DNA of 64,000 nucleotides from CAYONZ01 sp964405465 (GCA_964405465.1 CAYONZ010000008.1:1-64000), one strand, 5' to 3'; shown: positions 1-8,953, numbered from the stretch's first letter. Notes: generated by a model from the sequence alone, not told the origin. Made by a program: numbers and translations.

Positions 1-328
1 TTGTCTCAACACTAGGTTGCTTCTTCAATTGGTCAGACGTCCGACCAATTGAGGACACGCCCTAATCAATTTGCATTTCTCCCCGACAATTATTTTCGAT
101 TGGCATTGTCGACTAGGTTTTGATCCAGTGAGCTGATTGCCCAAAAGCTTGTTCTGATGTCGGGGGCGCCCACGTCAGGACGCGTCCCTAGTAGATCCAT
201 CGAATCCTGACACTCCAGACTTGACAGTGCCACAAGAGTGAATAGCATTTCAAAATGCAAAATAACATGGATGTCACTGAGGTTCATCACAGTGCTCATG
301 TTTGCTTGAAATCTAGGGAGAAAATAAA
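1..328. other. Upstream region with a repeat end and no gene
   Basis: No convincing coding region is visible here. The first 64 bases carry the terminal sequence of the repeat described at 10817-10972: positions 36-64 are the exact reverse complement of bases 10815-10843. Positions 26-53 form an imperfect palindrome centred on GACGTC. A minus-strand open frame at 90-299 has no signal peptide, no recognisable domain and no good ribosome binding site, so it is not called. The promoter of the ABC transporter run should lie in the second half, but I could not define it. Confidence 0.5.
36..64 (-). repeat. End of a MITE-like repeat, second copy
   Basis: These 29 bases match the left end of the element at 10817-10972 in reverse complement without a mismatch, including the terminal inverted repeat (positions 45-61) and the flanking trinucleotide CTA. 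Beyond position 36 the two copies diverge. This is either a truncated copy or the end of a larger related insertion sequence lying mostly outside the window. Confidence 0.7.
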
Positions 329-1276
329 ATGATAGAAGTCAAAGAGCTCACTAAGAGTTACGGGCAGTATGAAGCTGTTCGCAATGTTACGTTCAGTGTA
401 AAGAAGGGCGAGGTCGTTGGATTTCTTGGGCCAAACGGCGCCGGCAAAACGACCACGATGAAGATCATCACCGGCTTTATGGCGCCGACTTCAGGCGAAG
501 TTCGGGTTGCTGGATTTGACGTGTTTGAAAATCCACTCGAGGTCAAAAGACGTATTGGTTTTCTGCCTGAAACACCCCCTGTCTATGGAGACATGACGGT
601 GCGTGAGTATCTCTCGTTTGTGGCGAACCTTAAAGGTGTTGAACGGGCAAAAGTAAACCAGTTGGTTGATATGGCTCTCGAGAAAACCCAGCTGACTTCT
701 GTGCAGAAGCGCTACATTCAGAATCTCTCGAAGGGATTCCGTCAGCGTGTTGGAATTTCGCAGGCGTTGGTTTCAGATCCCGAGATCTTGATTCTTGATG
801 AACCAACCGTCGGCCTTGATCCTGGTCAGGTGGCTGGTATTCGTGAATTGATTCAAGAGTTGCGTGGCCAACATACGATTGTTCTTTCAACGCACATTTT
901 GCCAGAGGTCCAGGCCACTTGTGAGAGAATTATCATCATCAATCGCGGACAAATTGTAGCAGAAGATACGCTCGAGGGTTTGAGTCGTCGCATGGCTGGC
1001 TCTGGTCGTGTGCACTTGCGCGTGCGCCGCTCGACAGAGCAACTTTTGAATTCTATGAAGACCGTTGAAGGAGTGCGCTCCATCGGTCATCAGCATGGTG
1101 GTGGTCATTTTGAAATCGACACCGACGGGACAGAAGAAGCCAGCGAGCGCCTCGCGGCCTATGTCGTTGGGCAGGGGGCAGGTCTTCTCGAGATGCGAAC
1201 TGAAACTTTAGATCTTGAAAATATCTTCTTGAAGTTGACGATGAACAAAGAAAATCAAGTAGGAGCCGACACATGA
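329..1276 (+). CDS. ABC-2 transporter ATP-binding protein, GldA-like
   Basis: Cytoplasmic ATPase subunit of an ABC-2 type exporter, 315 residues. Visible motifs are Walker A GPNGAGKTT (34-42), the signature LSKGFRQRV (133-141) and Walker B ILILDEPT (153-160), followed by the switch histidine in LSTHIL. The C-terminal ~90 residues form the extra domain usual in GldA/NosF/CcmA-type ATPases. The start has AGGGAGA a few bases upstream. Its stop overlaps the permease start (ATGA at 1273-1276), and two further genes follow at once with an auxiliary-protein and DUF4340 profile. The set resembles the gliding-associated GldAFG group, but the substrate is unknown. The family call is firm; the GldA name is by resemblance and context. 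Confidence 0.93.
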   Translation: MIEVKELTKSYGQYEAVRNVTFSVKKGEVVGFLGPNGAGKTTTMKIITGFMAPTSGEVRVAGFDVFENPLEVKRRIGFLPETPPVYGDMTVREYLSFVANLKGVERAKVNQLVDMALEKTQLTSVQKRYIQNLSKGFRQRVGISQALVSDPEILILDEPTVGLDPGQVAGIRELIQELRGQHTIVLSTHILPEVQATCERIIIINRGQIVAEDTLEGLSRRMAGSGRVHLRVRRSTEQLLNSMKTVEGVRSIGHQHGGGHFEIDTDGTEEASERLAAYVVGQGAGLLEMRTETLDLENIFLKLTMNKENQVGADT

Positions 1277-2043
1277 GAGCTATTTGGACAATTGCTTTAA
1301 AAGATTTGCGCGGACTTTTTAAGAGTCCATTGTTTTGGGTGATCACTGGTTTTTGCTGTGTGCTTTGGTCATTTATGTTTGATGCAACACTCAAGCAGTT
1401 TGCCCAGCAAATGATGTTCGCCGGAATGCGCGGAGGTGCCGAAGCTGGACCGAACATGCATTTCGGTTTGGTCGTGAGACACATCCAAATGGTGAACTTC
1501 ATCATGATTCTCGCGGTGAGTTCAATGACCATGCGACTTTTTGCCGAAGAGAAAAAGCAACGCACATTTGATCTTCTGCTCACAAGTCCTGTGACTTCCA
1601 CCCAGATTGTCGCCGGAAAATTTTTGGCGGGACTTTTGATGGCGTGGGCATTGACCGCAGTTTCAGCAATTTACCCACTCACCATGCGCCTATTCACCGA
1701 GATTCAGTGGGGCCCATTTTTTGCGGCCTATCTCGGTCTCGCTCTCACCGTTGCATGTTATGTGGGTGTTGGGATTTTTGCTTCGGCATTGACCGAGAGT
1801 TCAGTGCTTGCGGTGATCATGTCCTTGATATTTTCTGTCGGTCTTTGGTTTGTGGGTGCGGGTTCTGAGATTGTTGAAAGCACAATTGCTCAGGCCGTAT
1901 TTGAACATCTCAATATGGGCACTCATTTTGTGGGGCTATTGAAAGGTGTTGTGAGCACAGCAGGCTTGGTGTTTTACCTGAGTGTTTTTGTCTTTTTGGC
2001 GTTTCTTACACAACGAGCAGTTGAAGCTGCACGGTGGAGGTAG
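1273..2043 (+). CDS. ABC-2 transporter permease, GldF-like
   Basis: Integral membrane subunit, 256 residues, that would pair with the ATPase encoded just upstream (start overlaps its stop by 4 nt). About six hydrophobic segments are visible, beginning near residues 17-35 and ending near 225-245, with the EEKKQRTFDLLLTSPV region typical of ABC-2 permeases (around residues 93-108). The next gene starts 3 nt after the stop, so the two are very likely co-translated. Length and order match the GldF/ABC-2 type. The transported molecule cannot be read from the sequence. Confidence 0.9.
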   Translation: MRAIWTIALKDLRGLFKSPLFWVITGFCCVLWSFMFDATLKQFAQQMMFAGMRGGAEAGPNMHFGLVVRHIQMVNFIMILAVSSMTMRLFAEEKKQRTFDLLLTSPVTSTQIVAGKFLAGLLMAWALTAVSAIYPLTMRLFTEIQWGPFFAAYLGLALTVACYVGVGIFASALTESSVLAVIMSLIFSVGLWFVGAGSEIVESTIAQAVFEHLNMGTHFVGLLKGVVSTAGLVFYLSVFVFLAFLTQRAVEAARWR

Positions 2044-2046
2044 TCT

Positions 2047-3588
2047 ATGAGTAAACTAGGTCGAAATTTAATGTTTGTTGCGGGTTTGTGTCTTTTGGGT
2101 TTGGGTATCACATGGTTACTCACCCAATCGATGTTCAATTTTATGTGGGTTGCACTTGGTGCCTCGGCGTTGCTGTTTGTCGCAGCACTTGCCGTGGACT
2201 GGAAATTCTATTTTGACTTCTTTACCATGAAGACCACCAAACAAGGCATGAACATGGGGGTCATGATTTTGATGGTACTGGTGATTATGGTGGGTATTAA
2301 CTATTTGGGCGTTCACTTTGATCGGCAGTTTGATTGGACAGCCGAGGGGCTCAACTCCCTTACTGAACAATCAGTTAAGGTCTTGGAACAAGCCAAACAA
2401 GAATTGCATTTTGTTTTGCTGCAGAAAAAAGAAGAACGCGAAAGTGCAAGTATCAAGATTAATATTCAAGATATGCTCCGCATGTACCAAGCAAAAAGCA
2501 AGTTGGTCACACTTGACGCTTACAGTGCTAGACGTGCCAATGATTTGGCCAAAAAATTTGGATTCAAAGATGAGCCTTACGGGCTTTATTTAGAGTCGGC
2601 AGGAAAACAAGTGAAGGTGGATGGTCTCACCGAAGAAGCGATCACTCGAGCGATTATCAAAGTCACCAGAGTCAATCAGACCAAAAAGATTTTTTATTAT
2701 CTGACCGGTCACCAAGAATTGAATCTTGAAGGTGAAGATCCACAAACGGCAGGCCATCTAAAGAATGATTTGTCGACTATGTATGATCTCAAACCTTTGA
2801 ACTTGCTTGAAACGCAGAAGGTGCCTGATGACGCCGTTGCCGTTGCGATCTTGGGGCCAAAGCAATCGCTGCTTGATGCTGAACTCGGTCATTTGCGTGA
2901 CTATGCAAGACGTGGCGGAAAGTTCGTGATCGCCGCTGACCCAGGAGAAAAGCACAATCTCGCGCAACTGATGAAGTCGTTCGGCGTTGAGTTTTCGAAT
3001 CAATATATTATTGATCCGGCAGCGTCTGTTCCGGGTGAAGGTAATGTTTTGTCGATTGGTACGGTTTTTTCACCGATCAGTGATGTCACGCGAACCATCG
3101 AAAAAGGTGGCGTGGCGGTGTTTTATCTTGGTAGCTCGTTGAAGCGGGCACCGGATGCTCCGAAAGAGTTTCAGGTGGATGAAATCGTCAAGAGCAGCAA
3201 TCGTGCCGTAGCGTTGAGCGAACTGAGCAACCAAGCGCAGCCTCGTCCGGTTGACTCCGTGGCATTAGCGGTTAGCGTATCTGGAAAGCTTGCTAACGGT
3301 GCCACTCCAGCAGCTGAAGAGTTTCAAGCGGTGATTTTTGCTGACAGTGATTTCTTGCGCAATACGCTGATCGATAAAAATCAAAACCGTGATCTTGCTC
3401 TCAACGCCTTTTCATATCTTGCCAACGACAAAGATATGATTGCTATTCGACCGAAGCAAGCCAAGGCGGCCCAGTTTGTGTTAAGTGATGCAAACCTTAT
3501 CAAGGTTCGTTGGTCGATTTTATTGTTGATGCCAATCTTCATGTTTTTAACTGGTGCCACTCTGTTTTTCCGTAGGAGGAACGCATGA
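2047..3588 (+). CDS. Gld-type ABC auxiliary protein, GldG-like
   Basis: A 513-residue protein with two N-terminal membrane segments (about 8-28 and 32-50), a third near 60-82, a large non-cytoplasmic domain (about 90-480) and a final C-terminal membrane segment ending in RRRNA. This is the arrangement of the ABC-type auxiliary proteins that include GldG, in which the soluble domain has a ThuA/GATase-like fold. It sits between the permease (3-nt gap) and the DUF4340 gene (4-nt overlap), the same order seen for this group in other bacteria. Family assignment rests on topology and neighbours more than on a single motif. Confidence 0.82.
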   Translation: MSKLGRNLMFVAGLCLLGLGITWLLTQSMFNFMWVALGASALLFVAALAVDWKFYFDFFTMKTTKQGMNMGVMILMVLVIMVGINYLGVHFDRQFDWTAEGLNSLTEQSVKVLEQAKQELHFVLLQKKEERESASIKINIQDMLRMYQAKSKLVTLDAYSARRANDLAKKFGFKDEPYGLYLESAGKQVKVDGLTEEAITRAIIKVTRVNQTKKIFYYLTGHQELNLEGEDPQTAGHLKNDLSTMYDLKPLNLLETQKVPDDAVAVAILGPKQSLLDAELGHLRDYARRGGKFVIAADPGEKHNLAQLMKSFGVEFSNQYIIDPAASVPGEGNVLSIGTVFSPISDVTRTIEKGGVAVFYLGSSLKRAPDAPKEFQVDEIVKSSNRAVALSELSNQAQPRPVDSVALAVSVSGKLANGATPAAEEFQAVIFADSDFLRNTLIDKNQNRDLALNAFSYLANDKDMIAIRPKQAKAAQFVLSDANLIKVRWSILLLMPIFMFLTGATLFFRRRNA

Positions 3589-5324
3589 AGTTTTTCCGCT
3601 CAACTGGTTTTTTTGCACTGGTCACATTGGTTTTTTCTTTGTCGGTCTATTTTTTTGTTTACAAAAAATCTGAAACAGAAAAGTCGAACAAAGAAAAAGA
3701 CGCGGTTGTGGTTCGCCTTGATGAAGAGCAAATTTCTCATATTGAATTGGTGACCAAGACTTCGAAGGTGGTTCTCGAATTGCAAGGCAATCAAGCCGGA
3801 GGCGCCGGAACGGCAAGCAGTCAAGCCGGAGGCGCCGGAGCGGCAAACAATCAAGCCGGAGGCGCCGGAACAACAAACAGCCAAGCTGAAAGTCGACCCG
3901 AGAGTCGATCTGAAAAACAGGCAGAGGCGAAGTCCGAGAAACCTGCAGAGGCGAAGTCTGAAAAACAAGCAGAGGCGAAGTCCGAAAAACAAGCCGAGGC
4001 GAAGTCCGAAAAACAAGCCGAGGCGAAGTGGATGATTCTTGAGCCACTTCGTGAGGTGGCTGATGAGCCGACGGTAAAAGGCTTTATCACCACACTCAAA
4101 GGGGAAAAAAGTGAAGAGATCGTAGAAGAGGGGGCGCAGATCAAGTGGGAGACCTATGGTCTTGATCAACCTGTCACCAAACTGGTGGTTAAAGGTAAAG
4201 ATGGTCATGAGCAAGTCTTGCAAATCGGTTCGGCCAGCTACGACGGCAAACTCTATGCTCGACGTGATCAAGATCAGCAAGTTCTTTTGGTCGCGCAGAG
4301 TTGGGATATGAATCTCAGTAAGAACGTAAACGAGTTTCGCAATAAGAAGGCCTATACTGATGAGTCGGACACATTCACGCAGATCGAGCTCGTCAATAAT
4401 AAAAACCATAAAGAGTCTTTTACTTTGACCAAGGTGAGTGGGCATTGGAAAGCAAAGGGTGCACCAGAGACTTTGGTACTTTCGGATGAGACGATCCATC
4501 ACTTTGTTCAAGATCTCCGCGGAATCTTTGCTTCACAACTTTTGCCGGCGCTAAAATCCGATGCCAAAGAAACCGCCCATTATGGTCTTGATCGGCCCAC
4601 TTACTTGTTGAAGGTCTTGAGAGAGGGTAAAGATCCGTTCGAAATGCGTTTGGCAGTGACCAATCCCAAACCGCAAGAAAAACCAAAGTCGCTATTGCCA
4701 GATCAAATTCCACCGAAGGCTCAGCCTGAGGTTGTGGGGCTTAGCACAGATCTTCCAGCACTCGCGCGATTTTCTTTTGAGTCGATTCAGCCGGTTTTGA
4801 AAAAAACAGACGATTTTTTTGATCGCAAGGCACCATTTAAATTTCCTGTTGAAAACATCAAACAGATAGCGGTGCGTACATCAAGTGATGAAACCTTGCT
4901 GCAGAAAAAAACGGACCGCTGGGAGCTTGTCAATACAGCAGTTCATGCAAAAAAAGAAGCAGATCAGGCGAAAATCACTGAGTTATTGGCGTCTCTTGTC
5001 GGCTTTGAGGCACATCATTTTTTGACTGATGCGCGCCCTCGCAAAGATTTGGACAAGAGTGAAATTAAGTTGTTTAATGATAAAGGAGTTGAGGTCTTTC
5101 GTTTAAACTGGTCTCGCGATCCGGTGAAGGCGAAAGAAGGAGACAAAGAGCTCTTCTATTTTGTGAAATCAAACCTGACAGAGGTTGAAATGGCTGTCGA
5201 AGCCAATTTGATCAATAAACTACCTTTGTTGAGTTTGTTAAAAGAGAAAGCTGTGACTCCAGACTTGAAGGATCTGACAAAACCATCAGGAGCGTCTTCA
5301 GCAAGGCCCGCAACGAAACCCTAA
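3585..5324 (+). CDS. DUF4340-type membrane-anchored protein with repeat insertion
   Basis: A 579-residue protein with one N-terminal membrane anchor (about 8-26) and the beta-rich repeats of DUF4340 proteins, which accompany GldG-type genes: segments such as KWMILEPLREVADEP followed by TYGLDQP and later HYGLDRPTYLL. Two tandem arrays are inserted between the first strand and the first KWMILEPL segment: three 10-residue Gly/Ala units (about 69-99) and five 8-residue EKQAEAKS-like units (about 109-148). The start overlaps the upstream stop by 4 nt with AGGAGG before it. It probably acts outside the inner membrane with the ABC complex; that role is inference. Confidence 0.8.
   Translation: MKFFRSTGFFALVTLVFSLSVYFFVYKKSETEKSNKEKDAVVVRLDEEQISHIELVTKTSKVVLELQGNQAGGAGTASSQAGGAGAANNQAGGAGTTNSQAESRPESRSEKQAEAKSEKPAEAKSEKQAEAKSEKQAEAKSEKQAEAKWMILEPLREVADEPTVKGFITTLKGEKSEEIVEEGAQIKWETYGLDQPVTKLVVKGKDGHEQVLQIGSASYDGKLYARRDQDQQVLLVAQSWDMNLSKNVNEFRNKKAYTDESDTFTQIELVNNKNHKESFTLTKVSGHWKAKGAPETLVLSDETIHHFVQDLRGIFASQLLPALKSDAKETAHYGLDRPTYLLKVLREGKDPFEMRLAVTNPKPQEKPKSLLPDQIPPKAQPEVVGLSTDLPALARFSFESIQPVLKKTDDFFDRKAPFKFPVENIKQIAVRTSSDETLLQKKTDRWELVNTAVHAKKEADQAKITELLASLVGFEAHHFLTDARPRKDLDKSEIKLFNDKGVEVFRLNWSRDPVKAKEGDKELFYFVKSNLTEVEMAVEANLINKLPLLSLLKEKAVTPDLKDLTKPSGASSARPATKP
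3789..3881 (+). repeat. Three tandem 30-bp units in the DUF4340 gene
   Basis: Three consecutive 30-bp copies encode NQAGGAGTAS-like decapeptides (residues 69-99). The copies differ at a few positions only, mainly in the last three codons. The unit is a multiple of three, so changes in copy number would keep the reading frame. Confidence 0.9.
3909..4028 (+). repeat. Five tandem 24-bp units in the DUF4340 gene
   Basis: Five 24-bp copies encode EKQAEAKS-type octapeptides (residues about 109-148), one copy reading EKPAEAKS. The last copies are almost identical in DNA sequence, which suggests recent expansion. Each unit preserves the reading frame and would add a charged, probably helical or flexible spacer. 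Confidence 0.9.
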
Positions 5325-5363
5325 GCTAGACCTTCGGCTGGTTCAATAATTTTTGGAGGAAGA

Positions 5364-6377
5364 ATGTTCGAGGTTTTTGAGAAGTGTCCAACGAGAGTTG
5401 ATTTGGCGGGGGGAACGTTGGACTGCTGGCCCCTCTATCTTTTCTTAGACAATCCAGTCACAGTGAATGTGGCGATCGACATTTGTACCTCTTGTTTGCT
5501 TCGAAGCGACTCCGATGATGGGCGTCGAGCGGGTGCTTCAAAAAAAATTCACCTAATTTCCAAAGACATGAAGATGCAAAAGACTTATCAGAATTTGGAG
5601 GAGTGTTTGAACGACGCCGATCCTCATTTTGAATTCTACCGAGCCCATTTGCGCTATTGGCGCCCCGAAGCTGGATTTACACTCGAAACTTTTTCCGAAA
5701 GTCCTGTTGGCGGCGGTCTCGGGGGCTCATCGAGTTTATGTATTTCGATTTTGAAAGCCTTTGGCAAATGGATGCATCGCAAATTTGAACCGACTGAACT
5801 TGTGCGCATTGCTTCGCATATCGAAGCCCAAATTCTTGAAAAACCGACTGGAACCCAAGATTATTTTCCACCTATATTTGGGGCAATTAATTTTATTCAC
5901 TATGAAGTACCGGGCCCAAGAGTTGAGATAAAAAAAATTCCGGATGACGTTTTCGAAGGGCGTTTTCTTTTGGTCTATACAGGTAAGTCACATCATTCGG
6001 GAATTAACAATTGGCAGGTTATAAAAAATTATCTCGATGGCGATCAAGCGACCAAATCGGCGATGCAAAGACTTGCCCAGATTTCGAAGGACATGCAAAT
6101 GGTCATCGAAATGCAAAACTATCAAGAGTTGCCGCAGATTTTTAAACAAGAGTTTGATGCACGGGTGGCGCTGAGCGCTGGCTTTTCAAGTCCCGAAATT
6201 GTTCGGTTGCAAAAGATAGCATCTCAAGAAGGTGCGGTTGCAAAAATTTGTGGTGCCGGAGGCGGCGGTTGTGTTTTGATTTGGTGTCAGAATCAGGACG
6301 CAGATCGGGTTGCTCAGGTTGTTGCACGTGAAGGTTTTGAAGTGCTGCCAGCTAAACCTTGGAGCCATCCTGTATGA
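5364..6377 (+). CDS. GHMP family sugar kinase, heptose kinase/galactokinase-like
   Basis: Predicted ATP-dependent small-molecule kinase, 337 residues. The GHMP phosphate-binding loop SPVGGGLGGSSSL lies at 113-125 and the C-terminal glycine motif CGAGGGGCV at about 296-304. The N-terminus CPTRVDLAGGTLD is the usual substrate-binding start of this family. Closest in style are the D-glycero-D-manno-heptose 7-phosphate kinase/galactokinase-like proteins, but the substrate cannot be settled here. A GGAGGA ribosome site precedes the ATG, 39 nt after the DUF4340 stop, and the next gene overlaps the stop by 4 nt, so it belongs to the same run. Confidence 0.85.
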   Translation: MFEVFEKCPTRVDLAGGTLDCWPLYLFLDNPVTVNVAIDICTSCLLRSDSDDGRRAGASKKIHLISKDMKMQKTYQNLEECLNDADPHFEFYRAHLRYWRPEAGFTLETFSESPVGGGLGGSSSLCISILKAFGKWMHRKFEPTELVRIASHIEAQILEKPTGTQDYFPPIFGAINFIHYEVPGPRVEIKKIPDDVFEGRFLLVYTGKSHHSGINNWQVIKNYLDGDQATKSAMQRLAQISKDMQMVIEMQNYQELPQIFKQEFDARVALSAGFSSPEIVRLQKIASQEGAVAKICGAGGGGCVLIWCQNQDADRVAQVVAREGFEVLPAKPWSHPV

Positions 6378-7231
6378 AAAAGAAAACACCTGTTACCGCT
6401 CCCGATCAAATTTTGCCGGTTGTAAGGTATGCAGGTGTGGCATTAGGAGGCGGAAAGGCCGAGCGCACGGCGGTTTGTATTCTTGAGTACTATCCCAAAC
6501 AAAAGCGTTTGTTTTTAAGGTCGTTGCGCGAGAGTGTCAAAGGCGAGAATCGAACCTCTGCCGATTTGAAACTTCATCAGGTGTTGACTGAAGAAGAAAA
6601 AGATCTTCATTCCATCGCGTTTGATGTTCCGCTGCAGCTTCCGAAGTGTATCACTTGTCGTCTGCGCTGTCCTGGATACGAGAAATGCAAAGAACCTGAA
6701 ATTCGTTGGATGTGGGATCATCAAAAAAAGCGTGATGAAGTCAAAAAGCCAAGCAAGATTTTTACACCCTACACTGAACGATGCGTGGAAATGTATGTTG
6801 CAAGTGACCTTGAAGAAACATTTCATCTTTCGCATGCACTTGGGGCCAACGCGGCTCCTTTGACTGCGCGTGCCCACTTTATTTCCAGACGGCTTAAAAC
6901 TCCACTTGTTGAAGTGGCGCCACAGATTTCGGTTTGGCGAATTGGCAGGGAGTTGCATCTCAATAAGTCGCAACTTAAGTTTCATCGTCATTCGGTCGAG
7001 GGTGATGAAGTGCGGTTGGCATTTCTCAAAGCCTTGATGGCTAAAGAAATCGTGTTTATCTATCAACAAGATTTGAAAGCAATGGTGGACCACTACCAAT
7101 CTTTCGAAGCATTTGTGGCGGCGTTGACGGCCTATCTTAAGCATCAAGGGCAGTGTGAGAAAAGACCCAGTGGATTTCCCAAAACAGAAAGTTGGATCGC
7201 AATTCCCAAAGAAGACTTTGATTGGTTTTAA
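6374..7231 (+). CDS. DUF429 family protein, putative nuclease
   Basis: A 285-residue protein resembling the DUF429 group, a predicted RNase H-fold nuclease family of unknown biological role. The N-terminal YAGVALGGGKAERTAVC strand and the IAFDVPLQLP segment fit an RNase H-like core with an acidic residue. A metal-type cysteine cluster, C-x2-C-x3-C-x5-C, lies at 92-105. An upstream in-frame ATG at 6359 exists, but the one at 6374 overlaps the kinase stop as ATGA and is the more natural start. The family call is moderately sure; activity is inference. Confidence 0.65.
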   Translation: MKKKTPVTAPDQILPVVRYAGVALGGGKAERTAVCILEYYPKQKRLFLRSLRESVKGENRTSADLKLHQVLTEEEKDLHSIAFDVPLQLPKCITCRLRCPGYEKCKEPEIRWMWDHQKKRDEVKKPSKIFTPYTERCVEMYVASDLEETFHLSHALGANAAPLTARAHFISRRLKTPLVEVAPQISVWRIGRELHLNKSQLKFHRHSVEGDEVRLAFLKALMAKEIVFIYQQDLKAMVDHYQSFEAFVAALTAYLKHQGQCEKRPSGFPKTESWIAIPKEDFDWF

Positions 7232-7241
7232 GGAGGAAGCT

Positions 7242-8216
7242 TTGACCAAGGCATACAAGATCAAACAATTTGTATTTATAGCGTTTGCACTGATGGTGAC
7301 TTCTTCGGCCTTTGCAAAAAAAGAGCAAGCCTCGCAATTTGAGCATCAACTTATTCGTCGGGTGGTCGTTTTTCCGATTAAGACGGCGCCCGAAAATCAA
7401 GAGTTGGCAGACGAAGCTTGGTGGCAAATGCGAGAGTTGCTGACTGAAGGGCAACGTTTTTTAGTAGCAAGCAAACAGTTTTTGATTCGCAATGATGTTT
7501 TACAGGCTCGTGAATCACTCGAGCCTGCTGATGCCATTTTGCTTGGTCGTTTGCTCGATTCGCATGCTTTGATGGTGTCGATTTTAGAAAATCGTGTGCT
7601 GAAGATGAAAGTCTATGACGGTCTCAATGGGGTCTTGCTTTATTCACAAGAAGCGAGACTGCATCCTTCTGTGGCCATTAAAGATCAGCTTGTTAAGGTC
7701 GCCAGATTATTGGTTGCTGATTTCATGGCGAGTTTCCCATATCAGGGCTTTCACATGATTGATCCACTTATTGGGCGGGCCGTTTATGAAGAGGGTGATA
7801 TTCTTTTGGCGCAAGTGGATGTCGGTGTGAAATCTAAAATCGAAGCTGGAGATCCAGTTGAGTGGATTCAGATGTCTGGGTTTACGACCCAAGCCTTGTT
7901 TCAAGGTGGCGCTAAGGTTTCAGCTTTTGCTGAAGGACGAGTGGTTAAAGTCGAGCAGAATATTGCGACTGTAGAGGTGGTGCGTGCAACAAAGGGTGCA
8001 GCATTCAAGGAATTTCAATTGGTCCGCTTTCCCAAAGAAGCACAGCGCCTCAAGGCTGAGTTCAGCTATAAAGAAGGAATGCGCAATACGATTGAATCTT
8101 CCTTGGTCGCTCCAGAAATAAACCCGATGGAGTCGCTCAAAAAGGAGCGCCGGCCTCTCATGACCACTTTGAGTATAGTGGGCAGCATCGCCGGCTTTCT
8201 TTTATTGGCATTTTAG
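7242..8216 (+). CDS. Secreted or envelope protein of unknown function
   Basis: I do not recognise this gene beyond its localisation. The start chosen is TTG at 7242, preceded by a perfect AGGAGG at 7231-7236; this gives 324 residues starting with a clear signal peptide ending near SSAFAKKEQ. The next ~140 residues (RRVVVFPIKTAP onward) have alternating strands and helices reminiscent of FlgT- or TolB-N-like domains, which is only an impression. A C-terminal hydrophobic segment (last ~20 residues) could anchor it. It follows the DUF429 gene by 10 nt and ends the plus-strand run; its stop overlaps that of the facing gene. Confidence 0.65.
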   Translation: MTKAYKIKQFVFIAFALMVTSSAFAKKEQASQFEHQLIRRVVVFPIKTAPENQELADEAWWQMRELLTEGQRFLVASKQFLIRNDVLQARESLEPADAILLGRLLDSHALMVSILENRVLKMKVYDGLNGVLLYSQEARLHPSVAIKDQLVKVARLLVADFMASFPYQGFHMIDPLIGRAVYEEGDILLAQVDVGVKSKIEAGDPVEWIQMSGFTTQALFQGGAKVSAFAEGRVVKVEQNIATVEVVRATKGAAFKEFQLVRFPKEAQRLKAEFSYKEGMRNTIESSLVAPEINPMESLKKERRPLMTTLSIVGSIAGFLLLAF

Positions 8217-8953
8217 TGGCGAAGCTGATCATCCATTTTCAGTTTAAGACCAGCTTCAGTGTTTGATGGCGTGTTGGCATTCTGCTGAGATTTTGCATCT
8301 TCACACGGAACTTGTTCGAGGCGAAACTTTCTTCCGCCAGCACTAAAACCATCAATCGTGTATTGACCCAACGTGGTGATGCTCAATGCTCCAGCACCAT
8401 CTTCGCTGGCTTCATTTTGATCTACAACTTCAAGAGTTAGAGATGAACTGCGAGGCACGGAAACGACAACACTACTGGCCGCAGGAGTCCCGCCGACAGC
8501 TGACCCAACAACCGGAGCCGCAGGAGATTTACCAACCGGAGCTGAAGGCGACCGAACAACAGACACGATGGCTTTACCGCTGTCTTCTTCAAAGCCGCAA
8601 ACCAAAGCAGATGTGTGTTTCTTGAAATTGAGTTTGCCATTTTTAATTCGAGCATTAAGACATGAAGCAAAGGCCTCATACGGACCACCAAGTTGATCGT
8701 TTCGGAGCTGTACCGAAATAGACGCCGTCAAAGTGAAAGGGTCTGTATCAAAAGCATAGCGAGAGATTTTCATTTCCATTTTCTGAATTTTCTGCGACGG
8801 CGACTTTGCCAATTCTTCAGCTGTATAGGTGCGAGAATAGCAAAGCTGTGCCACGGGCTTTAGAGCATCTTCAGAGGCAACGGCTGAAACTGATAGCGGG
8901 AGCAGCGTTGCCGCGAGTAAAAAATTTCTTTTAAAAAACATCAACGAAGTCAT
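8213..8953 (-). CDS. Secreted protein of unknown function with Ala/Pro/Val linker
   Basis: A 246-residue protein with a signal peptide (FFKRNFLLAATLLPLSVSAV, cleavage probably after VASA-like residues). The ATG at 8953 was preferred to an upstream one because GGAGG lies 7 nt before it. The middle (about 130-170) is a low-complexity Ala/Pro/Ser/Val stretch that separates two Cys-containing parts. No known domain is evident. It ends convergently with the gene at 7242-8216, their stop codons overlapping by 4 nt, so no terminator fits between them. Confidence 0.6.
   Translation of the reverse strand: MTSLMFFKRNFLLAATLLPLSVSAVASEDALKPVAQLCYSRTYTAEELAKSPSQKIQKMEMKISRYAFDTDPFTLTASISVQLRNDQLGGPYEAFASCLNARIKNGKLNFKKHTSALVCGFEEDSGKAIVSVVRSPSAPVGKSPAAPVVGSAVGGTPAASSVVVSVPRSSSLTLEVVDQNEASEDGAGALSITTLGQYTIDGFSAGGRKFRLEQVPCEDAKSQQNANTPSNTEAGLKLKMDDQLRH

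Noticed and set aside
3789..4028. Direct repeats considered as a CRISPR array
   Set aside because: They are contiguous coding repeats without spacers, all within one reading frame.
3600..4511. Long open frame (303 codons) on the minus strand opposite the DUF4340 gene
   Set aside because: It mirrors the repeated codons of the real gene, has no ribosome site and its translation is repetitive Leu/Phe/Arg without a known fold.
6515..7264. Minus-strand open frame of 249 codons opposite the DUF429 gene
   Set aside because: It is rich in Phe, His and Lys, as expected from antisense reading; the plus-strand gene has operon context and domain signals.
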